64,000 nt of DNA from Prevotella sp. UBA2444. GTDB lineage: Bacteria > Bacteroidota > Bacteroidia > Bacteroidales > Bacteroidaceae. The position numbers and the translations under genes were made by a program. Positions 7,571-16,037 of this stretch are shown piece by piece. The DNA is taken from NCBI GenBank assembly GCA_002342665.1, contig DDQK01000037.1, positions 37,225 to 101,224 of the forward strand, read 5' to 3'. The notes beneath the pieces were generated by a model. The model worked only from the letters and a program-made list of their open reading frames with translations. It was not told where the DNA came from and ran no database searches. How positions within the stretch are numbered: the stretch's first letter is position 1; the number at the start of each line of letters is the position of its first letter.

Positions 7571-8767
7571 TTATGCGGCACGCTGCATGCGAGTCATGTC
7601 GGCGTCGAAGTGGCCGATGCGCAGGTACTCGGGGCGGAAGAACAGCTCGCGGCGCAGGCGGTAGCTGGCCGTCTGTCGCAGGATGCCGAGGTAGGAGTTG
7701 ATTGTTCTCACCACCTTGTCGGGACGGCTGAAGTCCATCTCGCGCAGGTGGCGGCGTATGCGCTGCAGCGAGGCAGCCGACGGCGTGATGTGCCAGGGAC
7801 GGACGTCGGCTCCCAGGAACTCCACACCCTGCGACGCGCGGCAGATGCACACCTTGCCCATGTGCAGGTCGAGACCAAGTTCCTGCTTCAGGAACAGCCG
7901 CACCTTCGGAACCAGCTGCAGCAGCCACTCGCGGTCGCACGACACGACGTAGAAGTCGTCCACGTAGCGGCCATAGCGACGGCATTTCAGCACACGCTTC
8001 ATAAACTGGTCGAGCACGTTCAGATAGACGTTCGACAGCAGCTGCGAGGTCAGGTTGCCGATGGGCAGTCCGCAGCCGTCCTCCGTGCAGAAGAGCGACT
8101 TGGCGGGATCCAGTCCCTGCCACGCCTCGATGGGCATAGCCCGCTCGCAGGATGTCTTCGGGTCGAGCATGACGATGACCTCCGTCAGCCAGCGCACGAA
8201 GTCCATGTCGAGCACCTGCTGCCACGTGCTGCGTGGTGATACGCCGAGCACCGCTGCTGCCTCCTTCGGCAATCGGTGTGTGGCCATCCTGTCGAGCGTC
8301 GAGAGGCATATCCTGAGCAACCGTCTGCGGTCGATGTGCATAAAATAGCCGCGAATATCGAGCTTCAGGATGTAGCACTCGCGGGTATAGCCGCGGCTCT
8401 CCTGCCGGATGTGCTGCGCCAGCCGCAGGATGCCGTCGAGCGTGCCGCGATGCTCGATGCACGAGTACGAGTCCCTGATGAACGTCGCCTCGTATAGCCA
8501 GTGGGTATAGTAGAAGTACAGATGATGCACCACCCTGTCGGGGAACTGCGCTGCGAAAACCTCGCGCTGCTTGGGATGGAACACGATGAAGCACCTTGAC
8601 GGCAGCGGCACGTAGATGCGCAGGATGAGCACCAGAGCCAGACACGCCAGATTCATGCGCAACTGCGAGCGGAAGTGACGGACGTAGCTCATCTTGCCCT
8701 TGTGGCGGGCAGCACTGGCGAAGGCCACGTGCAGGTCGCGCAGCAGTTGTGGATATGTAAGCGTCAT
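7571..8767 (-). CDS. DGR reverse transcriptase
   Basis: 398 residues. The group II-intron-like polymerase motifs are visible: LDIRGYF (136-142, first catalytic Asp), GLPIGNLTSQ (233-242), whose SQ is the mark of diversity-generating retroelement enzymes, YVDD (268-271) and EFLG (316-319). There is no maturase or endonuclease domain. Known role: error-prone copying of the template RNA, with random insertion opposite adenines, to mutate a target gene. It starts 43 bp after the template repeat on the same strand, a standard DGR layout. No short Avd-type gene is recognisable nearby. Confidence 0.95.
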   Translation of the reverse strand: MTLTYPQLLRDLHVAFASAARHKGKMSYVRHFRSQLRMNLACLALVLILRIYVPLPSRCFIVFHPKQREVFAAQFPDRVVHHLYFYYTHWLYEATFIRDSYSCIEHRGTLDGILRLAQHIRQESRGYTRECYILKLDIRGYFMHIDRRRLLRICLSTLDRMATHRLPKEAAAVLGVSPRSTWQQVLDMDFVRWLTEVIVMLDPKTSCERAMPIEAWQGLDPAKSLFCTEDGCGLPIGNLTSQLLSNVYLNVLDQFMKRVLKCRRYGRYVDDFYVVSCDREWLLQLVPKVRLFLKQELGLDLHMGKVCICRASQGVEFLGADVRPWHITPSAASLQRIRRHLREMDFSRPDKVVRTINSYLGILRQTASYRLRRELFFRPEYLRIGHFDADMTRMQRAA

Positions 8768-9149
8768 CAGACTGCGGCGTTAAGAAGAGAAAGAATGGTC
8801 GCTGAGATTGCTGGACCGGCCGAACCGAGAAGCCGTTGTACCGATTGTTCGTGTTCTGCGGGTTGACACCATTGGAATTGAAGTTCAGGTTCCGCGCGTT
8901 GCGAGCCGAATTGAACGACGACGACCAGAAGTTGCCATTGCCCGTGCGATTGTTCCACGAACGGCCATTGCCGTTGCCGGACGCCGGAAAGAAAAGAGCT
9001 TCGGTCGCCACCTCACACGACGGCAGCGAGGGGTTGTACCGGGCAAGACCAGGCTGTCTCTTCACTGTTTCACACCCCCTGTGGGGGCATGACGGGCGAC
9101 CTATGGAATACTTCCGGACCATTCTTTTTTATGGGTTATGTATTTTTGT
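8768..9149 (-). ncRNA. DGR template RNA region with flanks
   Basis: This 382-bp space between the accessory gene and the reverse transcriptase has no supported protein gene. It contains the template repeat (8811-8997). On its 5' side it has a compact hairpin CCCCC-TGT-GGGGG (9075-9087). The transcript is presumably the minus-strand operon RNA, and exact ends cannot be set from sequence. Confidence 0.6.
8811..8997 (-). repeat. DGR template repeat (TR)
   Basis: 187 bp, equal in length to the variable repeat at 9953-10139. I count 39 adenines in the template sense. Nineteen positions differ from the variable repeat and all nineteen are template adenines. Translated in the target frame, most variable codons are AAC or AAT (Asn), the codons that give the widest spread when A is mutated. 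The first 25 bp at the 8811 side are identical in both copies, consistent with the initiation-of-mutagenic-homology end. Confidence 0.95.
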
Positions 9150-9830
9150 TTAGAGATGGGCCAGCAGTTCTCGCTGTATCTCTTCGAGGAATTTGTGCGC
9201 ATCTATCGGCGACGTGCGGTGAAGCGGCAGCGACATGATGCGTCCCACGATGGCAAGGATATGTCCGGGCGTATCGCCCATCGCGCCGCCACGACCCTGA
9301 CGGTCGCCGTTGGTGCTTTCTTTCTTGTCCTTTTCCTTCGACAGCGGCTGTTCGCTCTTCCACTTCTGATAGGCGGCCTGCAGACGCTCATAGGTCAGTT
9401 CGCCGTGGTCGTCGGGCATCTGGATGGGCACGTCGATGCGCCCGTCCTCCACGTCACGCCAGTCGAGCACCAGTTCCTTGGGCAGGTACTTGTCGAACGA
9501 CTTCTCCTGGAATCCCACGAAGATGTACTCGCCACCAATGTTCTTGGCGAATTTCTTCACTGCCGTGGGCGGTACTATCTCCATGTCGGGGTGCAGGCGC
9601 TTCATCTGCGAGGTGATGACCACGGCCACCAGCCACGCGCTCCACTCGTTAGCGTGCCAGTAGTTTCCGTCGCGCAGCAGGTGAACCACGTTCCACTTCT
9701 CAGGTTCCTTCCTGTCGGCCTCGATGGCCTGGATCTCCTGGTTGGTGAATCCCTTCCGCTCGCCCTGCTGCTTCGGCAGCTGGACTTTGGCAGACGGCTG
9801 GCTCTGTTGTTGTGTCTGTGCTGTTGACAT
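9150..9830 (-). CDS. Conserved protein between DGR target and TR
   Basis: 226 residues. The N-terminus is Gln-rich (STAQTQQQSQPSAKVQLPKQ), the middle is a soluble alpha/beta region with many aromatic residues (VVHLLRDGNYWHANEWSAW), and the Lys-rich linker near 165-180 leads to a short helical tail. It is not an Avd-like four-helix protein, and I do not recognise a family. Its place between target and template, on the same transcript, makes it a candidate DGR or tail-assembly accessory. This is inference from context. Confidence 0.55.
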   Translation of the reverse strand: MSTAQTQQQSQPSAKVQLPKQQGERKGFTNQEIQAIEADRKEPEKWNVVHLLRDGNYWHANEWSAWLVAVVITSQMKRLHPDMEIVPPTAVKKFAKNIGGEYIFVGFQEKSFDKYLPKELVLDWRDVEDGRIDVPIQMPDDHGELTYERLQAAYQKWKSEQPLSKEKDKKESTNGDRQGRGGAMGDTPGHILAIVGRIMSLPLHRTSPIDAHKFLEEIQRELLAHL

Positions 9831-9875
9831 ATCTCTGTTTTGTCTATTTTTTCTGTTGGTTTCCTACGTCCGTCC

Positions 9876-9917
9876 CACTGCTGCTGTGCCGCGCTGGGGC
9901 GCGGCGGTGCAGCAGTG
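9876..9917 (-). other. DGR target-site hairpin downstream of VR
   Basis: A 9-bp stem CACTGCTGC/GCAGCAGTG (9876-9884 with 9909-9917), a 3x3 internal loop, a 7-bp stem GCCGCGC/GCGCGGC (9888-9894 with 9899-9905) and a 4-nt loop. It lies 35 bp past the 3' end of the variable repeat. In the Bordetella phage DGR a GC-rich hairpin in this place is needed for target recognition. I found no copy next to the template repeat, as expected. Confidence 0.75.
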
Positions 9918-9949
9918 AAGCGCACGAAGGAATGGTTCGGGCGGAAGTA

Positions 9950-10852
9950 TTACTGGACCGGCCGAACCGAGAAGCCGTAGTACCGACCGTACGTGTCCTG
10001 CGGGTGGACACCAAGGGAACTGAAGTACAGGTTCCGCGCGTTGCGAGCCGAATGGAACGACGACGACCAGAAGTAGCCATTGCCCGTGCGACCGACCCAC
10101 GAACGGCCATAGCCGAAGCCGGACGCCGGAAAGAAAAGACGATTACCGTTGATCTTCGAGCGCAGGTAGAGGCCGTTGATGCCGTTCACCGTCACGCGCT
10201 TGTCGGCAGCCGTCTGGGCGATGCTGGTGGCTTCGGTCACTATGTTGCCGTCGGCGTCGATATAGTCGATATTGGCGAACAGCTCCACGAAGTCCTCCAT
10301 GCTTGGCATACGCCAGGGAGCACCGAGGTTCACGCGGGCGGCGTCCATCGAGGGAGGTATATTTCCCGTGAGGGCGTTGCCGGGTGTCGTGCCGTAGGGC
10401 TGTCCGTCGTAGTAGGGCTCCTGCTCGTTAACGCCTCCCCAGTTGTAGTCAAAGGCGGATGTGCTGCTGGGATTGTGTCCGTCGGTGTTGCCCCACGAGA
10501 AGAAGGAGGCCTCGTACTTGAAGGGCGATACTGCACCGTCCACCTCCTGAAACTTCGATGCCGTGGTGAGGTCGATGCTGGCCTTGGCCCATAGCACGCC
10601 CGAGGGCAGGCCCATGTCTACGAAGAGGTCACTATCGACGTAGGGTTTCTGGTATTCCAGGATGTCGCTGAGTTTCTTGCCCGTCTTCAGATCGATGACC
10701 GCGTCTGTCGAGAGGGGTGTCTTGCCGTTAGGCGTTCCGTCGGGTCCGAAGAGCATCTGTGTCTGCGTCTTCAATGCCGTGTCTTGCGCCGTAAGTCCGC
10801 TCTGCACGTTCTTCAGCGCGTTTTGGAGTGTTACAGTTTCAATGCCTGCCAT
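9950..10852 (-). CDS. DGR target: C-type-lectin-like phage receptor-binding protein
   Basis: 300 residues. The N-terminal 70 residues look like a fibre-attachment region. From about 75 on, DLFVDMGLPSGVLWAKASI and the Trp/Gly-rich body match the Bacteroidota 'Fib_succ_major'/C-type-lectin-like domain used by DGR targets. Residues 239-300 are the variable repeat. Compared with the template, 14 Asn positions are now F, Y, V, G, Y, H, Y, S, L, H, D, Y, G and Y. The stop codon follows the repeat directly. It lies after the fibre genes, so the likely role is adhesion at the tail tip. Confidence 0.9.
   Translation of the reverse strand: MAGIETVTLQNALKNVQSGLTAQDTALKTQTQMLFGPDGTPNGKTPLSTDAVIDLKTGKKLSDILEYQKPYVDSDLFVDMGLPSGVLWAKASIDLTTASKFQEVDGAVSPFKYEASFFSWGNTDGHNPSSTSAFDYNWGGVNEQEPYYDGQPYGTTPGNALTGNIPPSMDAARVNLGAPWRMPSMEDFVELFANIDYIDADGNIVTEATSIAQTAADKRVTVNGINGLYLRSKINGNRLFFPASGFGYGRSWVGRTGNGYFWSSSFHSARNARNLYFSSLGVHPQDTYGRYYGFSVRPVQ
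9953..10139 (-). repeat. DGR variable repeat (VR)
   Basis: 187 bp at the 3' end of the target gene, aligned without gaps to the template repeat at 8811-8997. It has 19 substitutions, all where the template has adenine. Fourteen codons are changed, all Asn in the template, and no framework residue is altered. Confidence 0.95.
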
Positions 10853-10896
10853 AGCTGTGTTATTTTTTTGTTGATGATTATATGATTTCTATCCTT

Positions 10897-13212
10897 TTAT
10901 CCGCAGAAGAACTCTATCCAGCGTGTGCCGTCGAAGACGTAGAATGCCGAGTTCTTTCCGAGGTTTGCCCTTGTGCTGCTCTCGGTGTTACCGTTGCTTT
11001 CCATGATGTTCTTGCCGTTGCCGTTCACGGATGTTACGTCTCCTGTGGTGCCTTTTACAAACACTACCGTCCCCGTCTTCGGGTCTGACGGCAGCGACAC
11101 CGTTCCGCTTCCGGTTTTCAGCGTTCCTGGTATCGACAGGCTTCCCGTGATGCTGGCAGCTCCGCTGACGTTCATCTTCTCGCATGTCACGCTTCCGTCG
11201 CAGCCACGGATGGTCACGCGTCCGCCACCGTCCGAGCCTTCCGGGGCACTTGTTATCAGCACCATGTTGTCTGAGCCGTTCCGTGTAGTCACGATGCGGC
11301 CGTAGCCCTGACTACCATCCGAGTTGAACCGCGCCCCTACCGTGACAAGATCTGAACTGCTGCTCCATTGGGAGTAGGGATCGTAGTCATCGGGGTTTAT
11401 GCCTACCGCCAAGCCCCTCCAGTACGCATTTGTAGCTATCGGGGTTCCGCAGATAGCCACCTTTCTGTCTACAGACATGAAAGCCCCGTCGAATTCGCCC
11501 GACGTGGCATGTATCTCACCCCTGACATGTGCTTCGTTCTGGTAGGTCTCGCCCGTCAGTCCGTCGACGGCGAAGTTGGGGATGAAGTTGTTGTGGTCAA
11601 CGGCTATGGCCGATATGCTGTGGGCGTAGTAGTTCTTTGTGTGCGAGAACGTCAGTGTGTGCTGGCCTGTGCTGGTAGCCGTATAGCTTACCGATGCCTC
11701 GGCGTTGCTGGCGGTCGGGTTGAAGATATGCTCTTCTTCGTCTGTAGTGTCAGGGTCCATGATATTGAGATATATCCTCCTCTGGGCTGTCGTTCCGCTG
11801 CCCGACGTATACCTGTGCTGGAAGCTGATACTGTAGGTCTTTCCGGCTTCCATATATACCTTCACCGACTTCGAGCCGTCCGTTGTTGACAGGCTGACAG
11901 AGCTGCTGCTGACATCTGCCGATGTCACGGCGGTGTTCGGATGCTGCGGGTCGAAATCCACATATCTCGAACTGTTCGACCCGTTGATGGTGCCCTGCGT
12001 CGAAATCAGCCAGTCGCCGTTGATGATGAACGAGCCGAACTGTGCGTACTCTCCGAAGAAGGCCTTGGCGATGTAGTACTGCTGCTCCGAGGCCATCCGC
12101 GTCCACGGGTTGGTCGTGCTGTCCGACGGCTCCTCCGTCGTCGTCAGGGTGCCCGTCGGCTCCACGCCCTTGTTGTCGAGCATCCAGAACTCATTGCCGT
12201 ACCTCACGAATGGGGCCTGCGTGGTCTGTATGGTGTAGCTCTTGCCGCTAACCCACTCCCCAGCATAGTAGTACCACCGCCCGACGTGGCCCGTTGCGCC
12301 AGTCTGTCCTGCCGGGCCTTGTGGTCCTTGTGGACCTTGTGGACCTTGCGGTCCAGTGGGGCCTTGTGGCCCAGTGGGGCCTTGCGCTCCGTCCGCTCCG
12401 TTGGCCGACTTGGCTATCTCCACCGTCTCGTAGTCGGCGATGGTATATCCTGTCGTACTCGAGTCGGCGGTGTTGGTGTCTGCGTATTTCCTGAGTTCAA
12501 AGTAGATTCCAGTGTTCAGGGCCGCTATGCCCGTCTCGCCCGCCGTGACGTTGAAGGATGCACTTCTCACCCTTTCGGTCACGGCATCTTGACCGTTTGC
12601 CTTGACGTAGGTGGCAAACAGCCTGAGAATACCCTTGTTGGCGGTCGTACTAATGTTCACGCCAGCCGCCGTCGCCGATTTGAAGCCCACGGCGGTCTTG
12701 TCGCCCTTCAGGTCAGTCCTTGTCGCGCTGATGGCAATAGCCTGGGCAGTATAGGTGGCGGGATTGAAGGCGATAGCGTTGGGCTTCAGGTTCAGATCGT
12801 AGGCATCCTGGCTGATCTTGTTGGCCGTGAAGTCGGCATAGTAGTATCTGTCGTTGTACTTGGCTCGCACCTTGATCTTCACCGACGCAGCCTTCAGCCC
12901 GGTCACGGTGAGGATTCGCGTCGCCTGGTTGATGGAGGCCGTGGCGTTGGTGCTTACGGATGTTGCCCACGTACTGCCGTCGTCGTCGCTCAGCATGCAC
13001 TCCGATACGGCTCCCGACACATTGTCGGGGCCGTCGTACACCCTCGCCGTGCTTGTCACCGTGCCCGTGACGTTAGTCCCCGCATCGGCGTAGATGAAGT
13101 CCTGATGCTCGTTGTCAAGAGCCAGCCGGACGGAGTTCTCCCCGTCCTTGCCGTTCGTCCCGTCCTGGCCGTCGACGGTGCCGCTGATGATGATAGTGCC
13201 TGACGCTTTCAT
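10897..13212 (-). CDS. Tail fibre protein with collagen-like repeats
   Basis: 771 residues. The N-terminus has a G-x-x run ([17 protein letters not shown]), followed by beta-rich domains. A collagen-like stretch of [14 protein letters not shown] triplets lies at about 276-305, then a long beta-rich shaft and a C-terminal tip. Collagen-like segments are common in phage fibres, where they trimerise the shaft. The next gene downstream is the DGR target, so this may be the shaft that carries it. The exact role is inferred. Confidence 0.75.
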   Translation of the reverse strand: MKASGTIIISGTVDGQDGTNGKDGENSVRLALDNEHQDFIYADAGTNVTGTVTSTARVYDGPDNVSGAVSECMLSDDDGSTWATSVSTNATASINQATRILTVTGLKAASVKIKVRAKYNDRYYYADFTANKISQDAYDLNLKPNAIAFNPATYTAQAIAISATRTDLKGDKTAVGFKSATAAGVNISTTANKGILRLFATYVKANGQDAVTERVRSASFNVTAGETGIAALNTGIYFELRKYADTNTADSSTTGYTIADYETVEIAKSANGADGAQGPTGPQGPTGPQGPQGPQGPQGPAGQTGATGHVGRWYYYAGEWVSGKSYTIQTTQAPFVRYGNEFWMLDNKGVEPTGTLTTTEEPSDSTTNPWTRMASEQQYYIAKAFFGEYAQFGSFIINGDWLISTQGTINGSNSSRYVDFDPQHPNTAVTSADVSSSSVSLSTTDGSKSVKVYMEAGKTYSISFQHRYTSGSGTTAQRRIYLNIMDPDTTDEEEHIFNPTASNAEASVSYTATSTGQHTLTFSHTKNYYAHSISAIAVDHNNFIPNFAVDGLTGETYQNEAHVRGEIHATSGEFDGAFMSVDRKVAICGTPIATNAYWRGLAVGINPDDYDPYSQWSSSSDLVTVGARFNSDGSQGYGRIVTTRNGSDNMVLITSAPEGSDGGGRVTIRGCDGSVTCEKMNVSGAASITGSLSIPGTLKTGSGTVSLPSDPKTGTVVFVKGTTGDVTSVNGNGKNIMESNGNTESSTRANLGKNSAFYVFDGTRWIEFFCG

Positions 13213-13231
13213 GCCTGCAGTGAGTTGTATG

Positions 13232-14467
13232 TTATAGTGTGATGGTGGCCTGTGCGTGGGCGATGATGCCGCGCCGTCCTGCCGATGTCACCACGTCGGA
13301 GTACTGGATGGTGAAGTAGTCGCCGTCGGTGGTGCTGCCGGTGGGGATTCCGGAGATGGAGGCCCCGGAGGTCGCGTCGTCGAAGTTGAACGTCCACGCC
13401 ACCTTGGCCTTTGCCACGTCGCCCTCGGAGTTGTAGGCTATCGGGAAGAAGTGCCGCTCCCATCCCCGGCGCAGGTCGAAGCGGGGGTACTGTCCGCGCT
13501 CGCACTCCACGTCCACCCCTGTGCCGCTCAGGCTCGACTTGACCATCCAGCGGATATGGAACGGGTCGCTGAAGTCGTAGGCAATGTCTGTATCTGCAGC
13601 GATGGGCAATACGCCTGCGGGGATAGTGCCATCCTGAGCCAGGTCGCTGGTTTTGTAGATACGGGCAGCGAAGGTCATGCTGCTGTTCACCGCGTCAGCA
13701 GGAATGGTGATGGTGTCGCCTGCGGGCTTGGCGGCGTCAGAGGTCGATATGATGATGCCGCCCTGCCCGTTGACCAGCTCCACTTCCGAGCTTCCAGTGA
13801 TGTCGAACCATTTCACGGTGTAGTCTGCACCGTCTGTCACTTCCTTCACTCCCTTGTAGAGTGTAACCCGTCGCTTGGTGTTGCCGCTTACTGCCTGAAT
13901 ATTCTGGTCGCCATCTGGAGTCCAGATATTGGCACTGAAGCCTTCGTCGACAGACGTCATCTCGAATATCTCGACGGGAATAATCAGTCCCTTGAAATTC
14001 ACCTGGCCGCTCTCGGTGGTCACATAACCCGTCAGTTCGATTTGGTCGGTATGAGTACCCGGATCTCCTGCTGCGGGGTTGCCTATGAAGGTGATGCAGT
14101 CGTGAGTGATGCCGCCGAACGTAACCGTCTCCTTCTTCAGCACGCCGGGCATCACATTGGTGGATATGCCGTTGTCGAAGTCCACGTCGAAGCCGTTGTA
14201 TTGCACGCTGACGATATGCACCTGTCCGTCGAGCACCTGCTGCGTGGCGGTGTCGGTAGCCTTTATGACGATGCGCGGCAAGAGTTTCTTGTCAGCATCT
14301 GAGCCTTTTGCCTTAGCCCCCCAGTCTGGGTCGATGATACTCTCTTTATAGTGCTGCACCAGCGGTACGTTGGCACCTGTGGCGTCTACTGCCTGTACAC
14401 TGTAGCTGATGGTCGTGCCATCCATGATGCCGGAAATCACGATGCCGGCGTTTGCCATATTACTCAT
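13232..14467 (-). CDS. Tail appendage or baseplate protein
   Basis: 411 residues. The start (MSNMANAGIVISGIMDGTTI) resembles the start of the fibre encoded next ([11 protein letters not shown]), so the two may share an attachment module. The rest is predicted beta-sandwich, rich in Asp, Gly and Thr, with immunoglobulin-like patches. No catalytic motif is visible. It sits between baseplate and fibre genes, which suggests an adhesion or fibre-connecting role. Confidence 0.6.
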   Translation of the reverse strand: MSNMANAGIVISGIMDGTTISYSVQAVDATGANVPLVQHYKESIIDPDWGAKAKGSDADKKLLPRIVIKATDTATQQVLDGQVHIVSVQYNGFDVDFDNGISTNVMPGVLKKETVTFGGITHDCITFIGNPAAGDPGTHTDQIELTGYVTTESGQVNFKGLIIPVEIFEMTSVDEGFSANIWTPDGDQNIQAVSGNTKRRVTLYKGVKEVTDGADYTVKWFDITGSSEVELVNGQGGIIISTSDAAKPAGDTITIPADAVNSSMTFAARIYKTSDLAQDGTIPAGVLPIAADTDIAYDFSDPFHIRWMVKSSLSGTGVDVECERGQYPRFDLRRGWERHFFPIAYNSEGDVAKAKVAWTFNFDDATSGASISGIPTGSTTDGDYFTIQYSDVVTSAGRRGIIAHAQATITL

Positions 14468-14488
14468 AGTCCTTTTTTTTACGATTGG

Positions 14489-14671
14489 TTACTTACTTGC
14501 AGCCTTGCCTGTGCGCATGCGCTCCAGCGTGGCTGCGTCCATTACTACCGTGGCCCCCTCGATGATGCCGAGCATGCGGGCCTCCCTGCCGCTGACGATG
14601 GCCCGTCCGTCGGGCATCAGCTCGTAGTGGCGGTTCTGGGGGAGTTTCTGTCTGTCAATGAGGAAATACAT
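14489..14671 (-). CDS. Small phage protein of the tail module
   Basis: 60 residues, soluble and basic, with no recognised family. It fits tightly between two tail genes (24 and 21 bp gaps) in the same orientation. The start MYFLIDRQKLPQNRHYEL is the only ATG with suitable spacing. Function unknown. Confidence 0.6.
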   Translation of the reverse strand: MYFLIDRQKLPQNRHYELMPDGRAIVSGREARMLGIIEGATVVMDAATLERMRTGKAASK

Positions 14672-14695
14672 ATTCTGTTCTGTTTAGGATTGCTG

Positions 14696-16009
14696 TTACT
14701 CGAATGTGGGACTGATGACCACCTTGCCGCTGTCGTCTACGACGATGTAGCCGTTCAGGCTTACAGGCTTGCAGCCCGCATAGACGGCCACGTCGGCCCC
14801 GACGGCATACCCGTCGGCGTATGCCACGCCGTAGTCGCACGGACGGAAGCGCACCTGCGGCCCTGCCTGCAGCGTGAACTTCTGCCGGGTGGCGGTGTTC
14901 TGTCCGTGCCAGTAGTTACGGAAGAACTCGTCCTTGCGGTCATCGAGCATGGTGTTGCCGTACTTGTACTTCATGTCGAACACGACGGTGGCCGTCATCT
15001 CGCGGTTCTGTTCGGCTCCTGCCGTCAGCACGGGCACGGGGGTTATCGACTCGTTGACCTTGACTACCAGCGACGTGTCGTAGAACGGGTTGTCCGTGAG
15101 CGACGGGTCAACCCTTGTTCCGCTGTCGGGCAGTCGGCATCCGTAGCAGCGCAGCCTTACCTCGCCGTACAGGCAGCGCAGGTCGATAGTAAGGTCAGCC
15201 ACGGTGTCGTCGCCGATGCCGTAGGCCATCTTCTCCAGCTCGGTCAGCTTGCGCCATTTCGATGGCTGCGTGTCGTCGCCTATGATCCACTGGAAGCAGC
15301 AGTCCTCCACGGCCAGCACACCCTCCACGCCGTGCATGCGGACGCTCACCGTGCGCTCCCACGGGGTGTCGAAGATGCTTGCGCCTGCGGCAGGCAGGGG
15401 CAGCGTCAGCGGGTCGAACACCAGCTGCTTTCCCCACGAGCCGCTGATATACACGCTGGAGTCGTCGAACGCCTCGGTGGTGAGGTTGGTGTGGCGCACG
15501 ACGGAAATTTCCGTCATTGAGCGCGGGTCGGTGCTCTTCAGCCGCGCATAGATGGTCATTGATGTGCGGGCTTCCACATTCTTCCTGATGATGAGCGCTC
15601 CGGCAGGCACGTCGGTACACCACGGGCGCTCGCTGCCGTCGCTAATCAAGTAGTCGCGGTCGCGCCATGCGGCACGGTGGGTAATCTCACCTGTCTCAGG
15701 GTCTACCACGTCCACATCGTCGAGAATTGTTGCCGAGGGGTTTGTGATTTTCCGCTGGGGCTTAGTGTCGTCGGGTACATCAGTCCACCAGTCTATACCT
15801 TCCATTCCGAAGGTCTTCTCCGGCACGGCAGGGTCTTTCACCGCCATGTCGCCGTAGAGTATGCAGGGCACCAGCGTGCGGTCGTCCTCGTAGGTACCAG
15901 TGCCTACGCTGTATATCTGCCGTTTGCTTCCGCCCGGGTTGGTTATCTCCGCCGACAGCAGCAGGCCGTCGTAGGTCTGATAACTTTCGGTTGTTACACT
16001 TCTAATCAT
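14696..16009 (-). CDS. Phage tail/baseplate structural protein
   Basis: 437 residues, mainly beta-rich with many Asp, Thr and Val residues and no membrane segment. It contains no enzyme motif that I recognise. Position between the large baseplate protein (16038-18041) and the fibre genes suggests a tail-tip or upper-baseplate component. It starts 28 bp after the preceding gene. Confidence 0.6.
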   Translation of the reverse strand: MIRSVTTESYQTYDGLLLSAEITNPGGSKRQIYSVGTGTYEDDRTLVPCILYGDMAVKDPAVPEKTFGMEGIDWWTDVPDDTKPQRKITNPSATILDDVDVVDPETGEITHRAAWRDRDYLISDGSERPWCTDVPAGALIIRKNVEARTSMTIYARLKSTDPRSMTEISVVRHTNLTTEAFDDSSVYISGSWGKQLVFDPLTLPLPAAGASIFDTPWERTVSVRMHGVEGVLAVEDCCFQWIIGDDTQPSKWRKLTELEKMAYGIGDDTVADLTIDLRCLYGEVRLRCYGCRLPDSGTRVDPSLTDNPFYDTSLVVKVNESITPVPVLTAGAEQNREMTATVVFDMKYKYGNTMLDDRKDEFFRNYWHGQNTATRQKFTLQAGPQVRFRPCDYGVAYADGYAVGADVAVYAGCKPVSLNGYIVVDDSGKVVISPTFE

Positions 16010-16037
16010 ATCTCTGCTATTTGTTTGTCCGTTTTGT

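Noticed and set aside
7395..9122. Long open minus-strand frame across the reverse transcriptase and template repeat
   Set aside because: It overlaps the reverse transcriptase in another frame, has poor composition there, and is open mainly because the sequence is G+C-rich. Only the template part resembles a protein, since it mirrors the target.
10897..14467. Second DGR variable repeat in the fibre genes
   Set aside because: I looked for a second copy of the template sequence in the neighbouring fibre genes and saw none; the similarity of the fibre N-termini is at attachment regions.
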